Below are positions 42,053-50,479 of a stretch of 64,000 nt of DNA, in pieces (position 1 is the stretch's first letter; each line of letters starts with the position of its first letter). Below the pieces are notes generated by a model. It saw nothing but the letters and a program-made list of their open reading frames with translations. It made no database searches and was not told where the DNA came from. Both the position numbers and the translations under genes were made by a program. Source of the DNA: DATJNI01 sp035508275 (GTDB lineage Bacteria; Patescibacteriota; Saccharimonadia; Saccharimonadales; UBA4665); contig DATJNI010000007.1 in NCBI GenBank assembly GCA_035508275.1, positions 62,001-126,000 of the forward strand, read 5' to 3'.

Positions 42053-42478
42053 ATGGAAATACCAGACTTTTTCGTCATAGGGGGTGAGCCCGCTTCTCGC
42101 GAGACTATAGAAGGCATATATTCGGCCATGTCTGCTCCAAGTTATGCCGAGGGACATAGAGGAAGAGAACCTTACGGCGTAAGTGTCTTCTTTTCAGAAG
42201 AAGATGGTGACTTGGACGGCATTAATATTTGGGTGCAGCGGGCACACAACATGACGAGAAGAGGTGTTCACACCGGCTGTTTTGGTACAAGCGGTGAAGA
42301 CATTGCCTTTATGGGTCATGTAATGGATAGTGGTCCAGTTACGCTCACTCAAGCTGTCGCCGAGAGAGCTGCAGCTCGTCTGGAACAAAAAAGACAAGAG
42401 GCCGAAAGAGTCGGAATAGCTGCTGTAAGAATTTTCTTATCTTCTACAAACTCGGTTAGAGATCCCAATATCCATTAA
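42053..42478 (+). CDS. Hypothetical cytosolic protein
   Basis: 141 residues. A beta-rich first half (YGVSVFFSEEDGDLDGINIWVQRAH) and a long C-terminal helix (VAERAAARLEQKRQEAERVG). No membrane segment or known motif. TAGAAT lies seven bases before the ATG. First of three unknown genes (42053-43649) on the same strand. Confidence 0.5.
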   Translation: MEIPDFFVIGGEPASRETIEGIYSAMSAPSYAEGHRGREPYGVSVFFSEEDGDLDGINIWVQRAHNMTRRGVHTGCFGTSGEDIAFMGHVMDSGPVTLTQAVAERAAARLEQKRQEAERVGIAAVRIFLSSTNSVRDPNIH

Positions 42479-42604
42479 GCTGTTAAATATTTAACTTTGC
42501 AAACAAAACTGTGATATAGATTACTTGACTCGTTAAGCGATGGGTTTCACAATCTAAATTGAAAGGTAATTATAAAAACTTTAAACAAATATAAAGAGAC
42601 AATT

Positions 42605-42973
42605 ATGCGCAAGAAAGAGACTGGCCTAATAAAAACAATCGAGTACAGAAGGGAGGCTGTTGCATGGGCACTAGGTTTTGCCGGTCTCATAAAGGGAGTT
42701 GTATCTGTAGGAGTAGAAGACTTAAGACGATTGAAGGAAGAGGTGTTCTATGATGGAGTTCCAAACCCTTATTCTGAAGAGCATGAACTCGCAAAAACTG
42801 CTATGGGAAGAGGTAGAGTTATTGTGCAGTTTCCTCTCGAGCGAACTAGAACCCCAGATGAGACACCTATCAGCCCTGTAGGAGCCGGTGCCACAGTTAG
42901 TCCGCTTCGTCCATTAAACAATAGAGGTCCGGACTTACCACCCAGTCCCGATAGACCACTTCAAGCTGCTTGA
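42605..42973 (+). CDS. Hypothetical small protein with Pro-rich end
   Basis: 122 residues: a helical first half (REAVAWALGFAGLIKGVVSVG; VEDLRRLKEEVFYDG) and a disordered Pro/Arg-rich tail (ERTRTPDETPISPVG; PDLPPSPDRP). AAAGAG precedes the ATG. Unknown family; second of the group of three. Confidence 0.5.
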   Translation: MRKKETGLIKTIEYRREAVAWALGFAGLIKGVVSVGVEDLRRLKEEVFYDGVPNPYSEEHELAKTAMGRGRVIVQFPLERTRTPDETPISPVGAGATVSPLRPLNNRGPDLPPSPDRPLQAA

Positions 42974-42991
42974 TTTTATTTTTCCATAATA

Positions 42992-42997
42992 TATTAT
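42992..42997 (+). promoter_or_regulatory. -10 hexamer TATTAT, leaderless type with GTG start
   Basis: TATTAT, seven bases, then GTG 43005. No ribosome site is present. Confidence 0.5.
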
Positions 42998-43004
42998 TCA
43001 GATA

Positions 43005-43649
43005 GTGAGCGACACAAAAACTAGAGGTGTTAATACGTTAGTTCGAAGCGAGGCTCGTAGAATTCCTACTGATGAGAATGGACTCGTAGTACCACCCTCA
43101 TATCCTGAATTTGAATACGTAGAATATATAAGGCCTGATCCTATTCCGGAGGGTGTGATGGAACATCATATGTACTGGCCTGAGCGTAATTATGCAGGGT
43201 CTTACTTAGCGCACCATTTCAGGAGACATTCATATAACACTGTTTGGCTGCAAAAAAAGGAAGAGCGCCGCTTACATAGAGTAGCGGAAGTTCCTGTACC
43301 TAGTGATGACGCTATGCATAGATTTTTTCAAGAGGCTATCGTTCTAGATGGATTACGAAATACGTTTAATGCAATAGGTGATATTGATGATGCTTTAACT
43401 AGCGATATCGTACGTAAATCACAAGATACTAGAGACAGAAGGACAAGACGTTTATCCACGCTTGCAGATATTATTGAAGAAACGGCTAGACTAGAAGTTA
43501 TACCAAGGGAGATAAGAAGAGCCCACATAGGGCCTGCTGTACGTCTACTTATTGGTGAGTGCGTATCTGGAGTTCCAAGAGAAATTGCCAATGAGTATGG
43601 GCTCGAGCCGTTCGTGCCTGAGAGAGATTTTTTGGCTACTGCTATATAA
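43005..43649 (+). CDS. Hypothetical cytosolic protein
   Basis: 214 residues from GTG 43005. Rich in Arg, Glu and His (MEHHMYWPERNYAGSYLAHHFRRHS), mostly helical towards the end. No membrane or known enzyme motif. Its TAA stop overlaps the -10 hexamer of the next gene. Third in a row of unknown genes. Confidence 0.5.
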   Translation: MSDTKTRGVNTLVRSEARRIPTDENGLVVPPSYPEFEYVEYIRPDPIPEGVMEHHMYWPERNYAGSYLAHHFRRHSYNTVWLQKKEERRLHRVAEVPVPSDDAMHRFFQEAIVLDGLRNTFNAIGDIDDALTSDIVRKSQDTRDRRTRRLSTLADIIEETARLEVIPREIRRAHIGPAVRLLIGECVSGVPREIANEYGLEPFVPERDFLATAI

Positions 43650-43650
43650 T
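43645..43650 (+). promoter_or_regulatory. -10 hexamer TATAAT inside the end of the upstream gene
   Basis: TATAAT, seven bases, then ATG 43658; the hexamer contains the stop of the previous gene. Confidence 0.55.
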
Positions 43651-43657
43651 CCTTATT

Positions 43658-43840
43658 ATGGAACCAAATAAATCTAACGAGTCTAATACTCCGAAAAAGT
43701 CTGGTGGTTATGGGAAACGACCTGTTTGGCAGTGGGTTTTACTATACGTAGTTGTGGCTATCGTGGTTTACGGGATTATTTATCTTATTTTCATACATAA
43801 GAGTGGTAGTTCAAGCGGCAGCTCTTCGTCTGGATACTAG
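43658..43840 (+). CDS. Small single-helix membrane protein
   Basis: 60 residues: polar N-terminus (PNKSNESNTPKKSGG), YGKRPVWQWVLLYVVVAIVVYGIIYLIF helix region (about 18-46) and a Ser/Gly tail. The YGKRPxWQW start resembles an anchor segment that I recall from CPR surface and copper proteins. Role unknown. Confidence 0.6.
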   Translation: MEPNKSNESNTPKKSGGYGKRPVWQWVLLYVVVAIVVYGIIYLIFIHKSGSSSGSSSSGY

Positions 43841-43841
43841 G

Positions 43842-44270
43842 TTAGTATTTCCAGGTAAAGTAAGGTTTGCGGATAAATAGGAAAGCTCTTGGTTTTTTAG
43901 ATTCTATTTTTATTAAGTGAACGTGGTAGTGCGGAACAGTTTTTATTTTATTATCCTTCTCGCGGGCATAAATGTTGTATCCTTGCTTTTCATACTTAGC
44001 TAGGACTTCTATCATTTCTATTTTTTCTTTATCGTTTAGTTCCGATAGACTCTCAACGTGTCGCATTGGAATAGCCATTAGATGATCTTTGACCCTGCTC
44101 ATCTCCCAGAAGTCATAGCTGTAAATATTATCTAAGACTTTAATATACTTACCTTGGTACTTAGGCTTTGCCTTGTCATCACAGAATGGGCAGGGTTTGC
44201 TTTTTGAATAGAGGCTTTTCCTGGTTTTATCGGGGTTGTAGCGTTTCTTAGTCTTGCGTTTGCGGTACAT
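43842..44270 (-). CDS. HIT family hydrolase
   Basis: 142 residues. CPFCDDKAK (paired Cys), then MSRVKDHLMAIPMRHVESL and the HIT triad VPHYHVHLI with the catalytic His. HIT proteins cleave nucleoside phosphoramidates, ADP-linked or dinucleotide phosphates. Its start overlaps the upstream nucleotidyltransferase gene by 23 bases, so the two are translated together and probably act on related nucleotides. The basic N-terminus (RKRKTKKRYNPDKTRK) is an extension. Confidence 0.8.
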   Translation of the reverse strand: MYRKRKTKKRYNPDKTRKSLYSKSKPCPFCDDKAKPKYQGKYIKVLDNIYSYDFWEMSRVKDHLMAIPMRHVESLSELNDKEKIEMIEVLAKYEKQGYNIYAREKDNKIKTVPHYHVHLIKIESKKPRAFLFIRKPYFTWKY

Positions 44271-45030
44271 GGTATGGTTCGTCCCCTAGGATTCTAGCTA
44301 CTAGCCCGCTACTATTCCAACGAATGCCATTTTCGTCTTTCATATAAGTGGTGCCCGTATCTATAACTCTTACTTTTGCATCAGTCCTACTACTATCACA
44401 AATGGTGCGAGCTAAATCTATAGCCTTGCCGTGTTCTTCATAGATAACCCAGGTGCCGAGTGCATCACGCCGCACTAGCTCTTCGGCTAGTTTTCTGTGC
44501 GTGGCCACACTAGATATAGGCTCAGATGGATCGGCATCAATTGCGACGAGATCTACTACAGGACGGAAGCGGTTAGGCTCAGGGGTTGGAACCATAAAAT
44601 TACATAGAGTCATGGCTCTAAGTCGCCAAGGGTATACTGGTCGATTCCCAGGTTTACTTGACTTTACATTCGCTACCCTCTGATCTGTATCTAATGTGAC
44701 TACCAGGAAGACTTCGTCTGACTCCGGGGTGGGCGGAACGTCGCTTATGTCTACCCCTCTTTTTAGTTGATTGTCATACTCTCCAAGTACGCGGGCGTGC
44801 GTTAAGTACCATTGGTGATTAGGGTGCGGAACATCAAAAGAGCCGTCAACTATGACAACGTGTTTGCCGCCAACCACTTCTGTTTCAATTTCTTCTACAA
44901 GCTCAAGAAAGTCTTCTTCGTTTTCCGGGTACCTTAGTCTATCCCCCCAAATTCCGTCTGTCATACCATCAACAAGTTCTTGTTTAGGTATTGCTAGATC
45001 ACTGGATAAGCCTTCGTAACCCATCTTCAT
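44248..45030 (-). CDS. Cytidylyltransferase-fold nucleotidyltransferase
   Basis: 260 residues. HVVIVDGSFDVPHPNHQWYL gives the GxFDxxHxxH nucleotide motif; VTLDTDQRVANVKSSKPGNRPVYPW and RLRAMTLCNF follow as in this superfamily, and TYMKDENGIRWNSSGLV lies near the end in place of the usual ISSTxIR. The substrate is unknown; a sugar, lipid or cofactor head group is possible. Operon with the HIT gene. Confidence 0.75.
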   Translation of the reverse strand: MKMGYEGLSSDLAIPKQELVDGMTDGIWGDRLRYPENEEDFLELVEEIETEVVGGKHVVIVDGSFDVPHPNHQWYLTHARVLGEYDNQLKRGVDISDVPPTPESDEVFLVVTLDTDQRVANVKSSKPGNRPVYPWRLRAMTLCNFMVPTPEPNRFRPVVDLVAIDADPSEPISSVATHRKLAEELVRRDALGTWVIYEEHGKAIDLARTICDSSRTDAKVRVIDTGTTYMKDENGIRWNSSGLVARILGDEPYHVPQTQD

Positions 45031-45139
45031 ATATGTAAACCCTTAGATTAGTCTCTATTTAAATATATTTACTAGATAAATACAATTTACTCTTGTTGTA
45101 AAGTTAAGCGAATTAACGTATAATCACCTCTGTTTTTAT

Positions 45140-45217
45140 GGCGGGCGTAGCTCAGTAGGTTAGAGCGTCTGATTGTGGTCCAGAAGGTCGTGGGTTCAAA
45201 TCCCATCGCTCGCCCCA
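45140..45217 (+). tRNA. tRNA-His(GTG), extra G-1 and CCA encoded
   Basis: Acceptor GCGGGCG/CGCTCGC with an added G at -1 that pairs with the C discriminator, the identity mark of tRNA-His. Anticodon GTG in loop TTGTGGT; the last stem pair is mismatched. CCA encoded. Confidence 0.95.
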
Positions 45218-45232
45218 TTTTCTTTCATTTAT

Positions 45233-45262
45233 TTGACAGTCTTTAAACTTAAGCATTAGACT
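45233..45262 (+). promoter_or_regulatory. Consensus promoter TTGACA-18-TAGACT
   Basis: TTGACA, an 18-base spacer, TAGACT, then six bases and an ATG at 45269. It is the clearest -35/-10 pair of a leaderless gene in the window. Confidence 0.65.
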
Positions 45263-45268
45263 AGAGAT

Positions 45269-45346
45269 ATGCCTTATGCTATGGACGTGGTAGTTGTAAA
45301 AGCAAAAAGAACTTTATCAAAAGGTTTACTATATCTGTTTAAATAG
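45269..45346 (+). CDS. Putative 25-residue basic peptide
   Basis: ATG to TAG, 25 codons: MPYAMDVVVVKAKRTL... ending LLYLFK. A hydrophobic/basic mixture that could associate with membranes. No ribosome site; the strong promoter places the transcript start at the ATG. It lies between tRNA-His and the metal ATPase. The frame may be a short leader rather than a functional peptide. Confidence 0.4.
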   Translation: MPYAMDVVVVKAKRTLSKGLLYLFK

Positions 45347-45384
45347 TCCGTCGGGTCATTTTTGTTATACTTTAACCTGACAAA

Positions 45385-47247
45385 ATGAAAAAGCTTATTA
45401 GATTTTTTGGGCAATACCGCCTGTTTTCGATTGCACTAGCTACTCTAATTATTGGTTTAATTCTTTACTTTAGTGGTTTCCATTCGGCAGCCCAGTGGCT
45501 TATTAGTATCGTTGCGATTGGTGAAGTTCTGCCTTCTCTCTGGCGGATGTATGAGGATTTTAGATCAGGCAAGTACGGCGTGGACATTCTAGCGGCAACA
45601 GCCATCATTGTTTCAATTATCTTAGGTCAGTATTGGGCTGGGATTGTCGTAGTGTTAATGCTTACTGGTGGTCAATCTCTTGAAGACTATGCTTCTAAAA
45701 GGGCTCAGCGGGAGCTTCATGCACTGCTTAAGTCTGCGCCTCAATCAGCTAACGTTATTACTAAAAAGAAGATTGAAAGCGTACCAATTGACGATATTAA
45801 AGTCGGGGATAAGTTTCTCGTTAAAGCTGGCGAGGTAGTTGCTGTAGACGGCGTCATTATTGACGGGCAAGCTAACTTTAATGAAGCTTCAATTACTGGC
45901 GAGGGCTTACCGCAGAGTAAAGATAAAGGTGATAGGGTTATATCTGGCTCAATTAGTATTGACGGTGTAGTCACGGTTAAAGCAACAGCCATTGCTGCCG
46001 ATAGCCAGTACCAGCAGATTATTAAGCTTGTGAGAACTGCAGCTAATTCGCAGGCGCCATTTGTGCGCCTAGCTGATCACTACGCCCTGCCCTTTACAAT
46101 TGCTGCTTACGCCATTGGTCTGAGCGTCTGGGTACTTAGTGGTGATGCTATTCGATTTTTGGAAGTTATTATTGTAGCAACACCTTGCCCGTTAATTCTT
46201 GGGGCTCCGACTGCCTTAATTAGTGGTATGTCTAGAGCTAGTCACTACGGCATCATTATTAAGACGGCGACATCTTTAGAGAAACTAGCTCAAGCCACTG
46301 TCATGGCTTTTGATAAAACCGGTACGCTGACTAAGGGAGAATTATCTGTAAAAAGTATTGTCACGTTTAATAAGTTTTCGGAAAGCGAGGTTCTTAGGTT
46401 TGCACTGACCCTGGAACAAAATTCTAATCATGTGCTGGCTGAAGCTATAGTGGCTGAGGCTAAAAGCAGACAAATTAAAGGATTAAAAGCCAAACATTTG
46501 GAAGAAATATCTGGTCTTGGAGTTAAAGCCAACATTAAGGGTGATGAGGTAGTGGTAGGAAGTTATGTGCTTATGATGAAAGAAGGCATTAATATCCCGG
46601 ATAGTTACAAGCACGGTTCTATTAAGGAAACCTCGGCATTCGTTAGCATCAATGGGCACCTAGCTGGAATTGTTACTTTTGAGGATGAGATTAGGCCTGA
46701 GGCCGCTGCTACACTTGCCTACCTACATGCTAATGGCATTAAGGAAATAGCTATGATAACTGGAGACAATAAAGTAACAGCCGAGTTTATTGCTGAGAAG
46801 CTTGGTATAGATAAGGTTTTTGCTGATGCTTTGCCGGCAGATAAGCTGCACTTTCTAAGTACTTTGAAGCCTAAACCTATTGTCTTTGTTGGTGATGGAG
46901 TTAATGATGCCCCGGTCTTAACAGCAGCTGATGTTGGTATTGCTATGGGGGCTAAGGGTTCAACTGCGGCTAGTGAGTCAGCCGATATGGTAGTTATGCC
47001 AAACGATATTAGCCGGGTGGCTACTGGAGTTGGTATAGCTAAGAGGACTTTTCAGATTGCCAGACAAAGCGTACTAATTGGTATCGGCTTAAGTTTGATC
47101 CTGATGTTCATATTCGCTACTGGTAAGTTTACCCCACTCATGGGCGCTATTATTCAGGAAGTTGTTGATGTCTTTGTAATCTTTAATGCACTAAGAGCGC
47201 ATATGATTGAACCTTTAGTGATTAATAAGAACGAAGGCCACGAATAG
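45385..47247 (+). CDS. P1B-type heavy-metal-transporting ATPase
   Basis: 620 residues, lacking an N-terminal metal-binding HMA domain. Membrane helices frame an actuator domain (SITGEGLPQSKDKGD, the TGE motif), the membrane metal motif ATPCPLILG (TPCP in place of the usual CPC), the phosphorylation site DKTGTLTKG, the ATP-domain HVLAEAI near the HP site, MITGDN and GDGVNDAPVL. It ends in EVVDVFVIFNALR. It exports a transition metal, using ATP; the metal is uncertain because the CPC motif is altered. TATACT precedes it by 13 bases, with no ribosome site. Confidence 0.92.
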   Translation: MKKLIRFFGQYRLFSIALATLIIGLILYFSGFHSAAQWLISIVAIGEVLPSLWRMYEDFRSGKYGVDILAATAIIVSIILGQYWAGIVVVLMLTGGQSLEDYASKRAQRELHALLKSAPQSANVITKKKIESVPIDDIKVGDKFLVKAGEVVAVDGVIIDGQANFNEASITGEGLPQSKDKGDRVISGSISIDGVVTVKATAIAADSQYQQIIKLVRTAANSQAPFVRLADHYALPFTIAAYAIGLSVWVLSGDAIRFLEVIIVATPCPLILGAPTALISGMSRASHYGIIIKTATSLEKLAQATVMAFDKTGTLTKGELSVKSIVTFNKFSESEVLRFALTLEQNSNHVLAEAIVAEAKSRQIKGLKAKHLEEISGLGVKANIKGDEVVVGSYVLMMKEGINIPDSYKHGSIKETSAFVSINGHLAGIVTFEDEIRPEAAATLAYLHANGIKEIAMITGDNKVTAEFIAEKLGIDKVFADALPADKLHFLSTLKPKPIVFVGDGVNDAPVLTAADVGIAMGAKGSTAASESADMVVMPNDISRVATGVGIAKRTFQIARQSVLIGIGLSLILMFIFATGKFTPLMGAIIQEVVDVFVIFNALRAHMIEPLVINKNEGHE

Positions 47248-47844
47248 CGGGACGAGGACATTGTCTAGACCATATACCGCTATATTCTCTAGTAGTGCAG
47301 ACATGACACTGACTATTAATATGAAAGATAGCGATAGGGTAACTGTTGCAAAATGGGCGTAGCCAAAAAGTATAAGGACTGAGGCAACAAAGAAAGCTAG
47401 AGTGCCAATAAGACTTTTAGTGTGTTTGAAAATTATGTATGAGTACTTTCTGCCAAACCTAACTCCAACTAGAGCGGCTAGACCGTCAGCAATACTCATT
47501 TGAAATATAGCGGCAGTGAAGATCCATTTGTCGTTAGTAAGCAGCGCGATTAGCAGTATAGATAAAGCGAAAGTAGCTTCTCCCCAGGTAGCTCTTTGCA
47601 CGCTATGGATGGCTTGGAAGACACCTAGATACTTAGAGATAATTACTACTACAAACATAGAAAGAGCAATAAGTTCTATTTGCCCCCAGCTTAAGTAAAA
47701 GGGCCAGAAAGCAGCGAAGGCCCCGACACTCATATGGACAAACTTACGGCTGAACTCTCCGTGAGTGGTGCGCTTGCGCCATAGCACTTCGTTTACAACT
47801 AAGATCAGCAGTATTGCTAGTAGTGTTAGTATTAGGTTTAACAT
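47215..47844 (-). CDS. Dolichol/phytol kinase-like (SEC59/VTE5 family) membrane protein
   Basis: 209 residues with six to seven membrane helices. SRKFVHMSVGAFAAF near the start and SIADGLAALVGVRFGRKY then HTKSLIGTLAFF match the CTP-dependent polyprenol kinase family. It could phosphorylate a polyprenol or diacylglycerol for cell-wall lipid recycling. Tail overlaps the ATPase gene by 33 bases on the opposite strand. Confidence 0.78.
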   Translation of the reverse strand: MLNLILTLLAILLILVVNEVLWRKRTTHGEFSRKFVHMSVGAFAAFWPFYLSWGQIELIALSMFVVVIISKYLGVFQAIHSVQRATWGEATFALSILLIALLTNDKWIFTAAIFQMSIADGLAALVGVRFGRKYSYIIFKHTKSLIGTLAFFVASVLILFGYAHFATVTLSLSFILIVSVMSALLENIAVYGLDNVLVPLFVAFVLINH

Positions 47845-47868
47845 TAGCTTATATGTATTTAGTATAAC

Positions 47869-47944
47869 TGGTCGGGGTGAGAGGACTCGAACCTCCGACC
47901 TCAGCGTCCCGAACGCTGCGCGCTAGCCACTGCGCCACACCCCG
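47869..47944 (-). tRNA. tRNA-Pro(CGG), CCA encoded
   Basis: Acceptor CGGGGTG/CACCCCG, anticodon stem CAGCG/CGCTG around TTCGGGA (anticodon CGG), T arm GGAGG/CCTCT, discriminator A and CCA. Its 3' 34 bases differ by one base from those of tRNA-Pro(TGG) at 57936-58012. Confidence 0.95.
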
Positions 47945-47976
47945 AAATGGGTGCTTACATTTTAACAAAATACCTT

Positions 47977-49743
47977 TTACTTGGTGCACGCTCTTGGATC
48001 CCAGGGCGACAGACCTTGTGTGGCTGAGCTAACCGTACCTATGCCGACCGTCTGTTGGCCCGAGCTAGAGGAAGATGAAGAGGATGAGGACGTGCTGGAC
48101 GGCGATGTGGCAGAGCCCTGAGTAGATGAGGATGAAGGACTGGTAGGTGTATTGACGCTCATGTCCGTACCAGTCAATACCGTTATTTGAGAGCCTCGGG
48201 TGACCCGAGAAGGATCTTGAGCTAATATTACGTAACCATTTAGATCTTTGGCAACAGCTAGAGCGTCTGCTTCTGTACTCCTGCCTGAGTAATAAACAAC
48301 CGTCTCCTGTGCTTCCTGACTTACTGGAGTAGCGGTGCCAGGTGTGCCGACCATATTAAAGCCTAGCGATTGCAAGGACGACGTAGCTTGTCCAGCTTGG
48401 TCTGGTGTGCCGCTACCATTAACTACATTGACGCTAACGCTACTAGGCTTGGGTAATGGCTTGCCTGTTAGCGTATCTATGGAACTGTTTGTGCCAAGGA
48501 ACTTATCTATTATTTGTTGGTCCTCAGCCTCAATTGGAAAGACTACGTCGCCGTAAGAATTGTCTTGGTAGACATAGTTGCCAAAGTTTGTAGTTACGAT
48601 AGGTAGAGTGTATTGTGGCACGCTGTTTATGCCGACAGCGTGAAATTCTTGGAGCAGTGAGATCATCTCTCCAGTAGACAAGCCAGAGTCAACCTGAACC
48701 TGGGGAGCTATAGCATCGACAAGCTTTTGGTCGGTTATAGGGTTATCTATGCCTTGAGCGGCTACGGTGCTAGCCAGCACCCTTAAAAACTCGTGAGTTC
48801 TAGCAATACGGGCAATGTCGCTCTCGTTTTCCTGTGGCCAATAGTTAGGGTCATTGGTTGTGACGCCTGGTGCCTTGTACTGCAGATGTCTAGCCCTAAC
48901 GACTTGTAAGGCTTCCACGCCGTTTAGGGTTTTACAGCCTGGGGTTTGGACGTTTAGGTAAGATTCTGAATCATATACTGGCATTGGGAAATCCATTTTT
49001 ATGCCGCCAATAGCGTTAACGATGTTTACAAAACCGTCAAAGCCTACTTCTGCGTAGTGTTGGATTGGAATGCCAAAGTCTTCTTGGACAGCATTAACTA
49101 ATTGATCTGGTCCCTGATAGAGGGCCGCATCAATTTTAAAGGCTTCGTCACCTGATCTGGCGTTGGGGATAAAGGTGTCTCGTGGTATGGAAAGCAGAGA
49201 GATAGTATGAGTTTTTGGAACTAAATGAACGATGAAAATAACGTCGCTGTTTACGCCAGTTACACCCTGGGAACAAAAGCCCCACTGAGCGTTTTGAACT
49301 TTCAGGTTGCAACGATTGGTTGAGCCAGCGACTAGTATGTTCTCTGCTCCACCGACTGATGCTGATAGGTTCTTAACGTCAAGATGATGAAGTTTATGGT
49401 AAAGCTGCCAACCGTCCCAAGCGCCTGCTGCAACTAAAAGAACTAATATGACTGCAAAAACCTTCAGGAATATTTTCTTTTTCGAACGCTTCTTCTTGGG
49501 TTTACTTCGGGTTGGCGGAATACTCTTATTAAGCAGTGAGTCTGCGTCGGTGTTATTTTTAGCTAGGTGAGAGCGACGGGGCATATCGCCGTTTACTTTA
49601 GTCGGGTCTACTGAAGTTTGGCTGAGACGGTCATCTTTATATTCGACTTTGTGAGTAGGTCTACGCCTAGGCTGGGGACTCGCCCTAAAGCCATCGATAC
49701 TTAGAGGCTGGTTTGGGCGTTTTGGTTGAGGGTTTTCGGGCAT
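47977..49743 (-). CDS. LytR-CpsA-Psr (LCP) family ligase with C-terminal LytR_C domain
   Basis: 588 residues. A long basic cytoplasmic N-terminus (SKPKKKRSKKK near 80-92), one helix (about 92-113), then the LCP domain: VNSDVIFIVHLVPKTH, ISLLSIPRDTFIPN, VGFDGFVNIVNAIGGI, LNGVEALQVVRARH (conserved Arg). A LytR_C domain (about 430-530, VVNGSGTPDQAGQATSS) and a Ser-rich tail follow. LCP enzymes attach polymers to peptidoglycan from undecaprenyl carriers. The Ser-rich end with one Cys is unusual. Confidence 0.9.
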   Translation of the reverse strand: MPENPQPKRPNQPLSIDGFRASPQPRRRPTHKVEYKDDRLSQTSVDPTKVNGDMPRRSHLAKNNTDADSLLNKSIPPTRSKPKKKRSKKKIFLKVFAVILVLLVAAGAWDGWQLYHKLHHLDVKNLSASVGGAENILVAGSTNRCNLKVQNAQWGFCSQGVTGVNSDVIFIVHLVPKTHTISLLSIPRDTFIPNARSGDEAFKIDAALYQGPDQLVNAVQEDFGIPIQHYAEVGFDGFVNIVNAIGGIKMDFPMPVYDSESYLNVQTPGCKTLNGVEALQVVRARHLQYKAPGVTTNDPNYWPQENESDIARIARTHEFLRVLASTVAAQGIDNPITDQKLVDAIAPQVQVDSGLSTGEMISLLQEFHAVGINSVPQYTLPIVTTNFGNYVYQDNSYGDVVFPIEAEDQQIIDKFLGTNSSIDTLTGKPLPKPSSVSVNVVNGSGTPDQAGQATSSLQSLGFNMVGTPGTATPVSQEAQETVVYYSGRSTEADALAVAKDLNGYVILAQDPSRVTRGSQITVLTGTDMSVNTPTSPSSSSTQGSATSPSSTSSSSSSSSSSGQQTVGIGTVSSATQGLSPWDPRACTK

Positions 49744-49898
49744 AAATATTGATACATTTTATACTAATTATGTTTGAAAGCATATAAGTTTGTATCTCTG
49801 TTTTTGGAATAATTACACTGGGGTCTTGAATGACTCGTTAACACTAGCTAATTATTGTAATTTGGGTCTACAAACTGTAAGCTCAGTCTAGAGGTTTT

Positions 49899-50456
49899 AT
49901 GAAAAAACGAAATCCAATAGCAGTATTTTTCTTAAGCATAATTACACTAGGTATTTATGATATCTACTGGCTAGTGAAAACAAAGACAGTGCTCAATAAG
50001 GAAACTAAGGTGCATGTGCCGACAATATGGCTTTTGTTTATACCTGGAATTTTACTTGGCGTTGGCTATGGACTATTGATTGGCGGGGGTGTTTCAAATC
50101 ATAACACTGGCTACGGTAGCAGTACTAGCACTATAGCTCATCCAGGTGTTTTCTTTAGTGGAGTTGGCTTAATAGTAGTTGGTTTTATTGCAGCTTTTAC
50201 TATTGGGATTTATTGGCTATTTAGGTTTTCGCAGGCAGTTGATGAATATACAAATGGGAAAATGAATACTGCTGTTTCGTTTCTAATTTTGTGGTTAGTA
50301 CATTTTATTGGTGTAGCACTAATTCAAGATGCGTTTAATAACATGCCTGGAGTGCAGACCGGTCAACCAGTAGCTGCCGCGCCGCTTAATTCGACCAGCC
50401 CGCCAGCTGAGCAATATTCACCTCCCCCAAACGACAAACCCAACCAACAAGTCTAA
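49899..50456 (+). CDS. DUF4234-family membrane protein
   Basis: 185 residues. RNPIAVFFLSIITLGIYDIYWLVKT is the DUF4234 start; four membrane helices (about 5-27, 43-62, 82-108, 120-142) follow, and a Pro-rich tail (PPAEQYSPPPNDKP) closes it. Function unknown. AGAGG precedes the ATG. Divergent from the LCP gene. Confidence 0.75.
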   Translation: MKKRNPIAVFFLSIITLGIYDIYWLVKTKTVLNKETKVHVPTIWLLFIPGILLGVGYGLLIGGGVSNHNTGYGSSTSTIAHPGVFFSGVGLIVVGFIAAFTIGIYWLFRFSQAVDEYTNGKMNTAVSFLILWLVHFIGVALIQDAFNNMPGVQTGQPVAAAPLNSTSPPAEQYSPPPNDKPNQQV

Positions 50457-50479
50457 TCTTTAATCAGCTTCATATGAGC

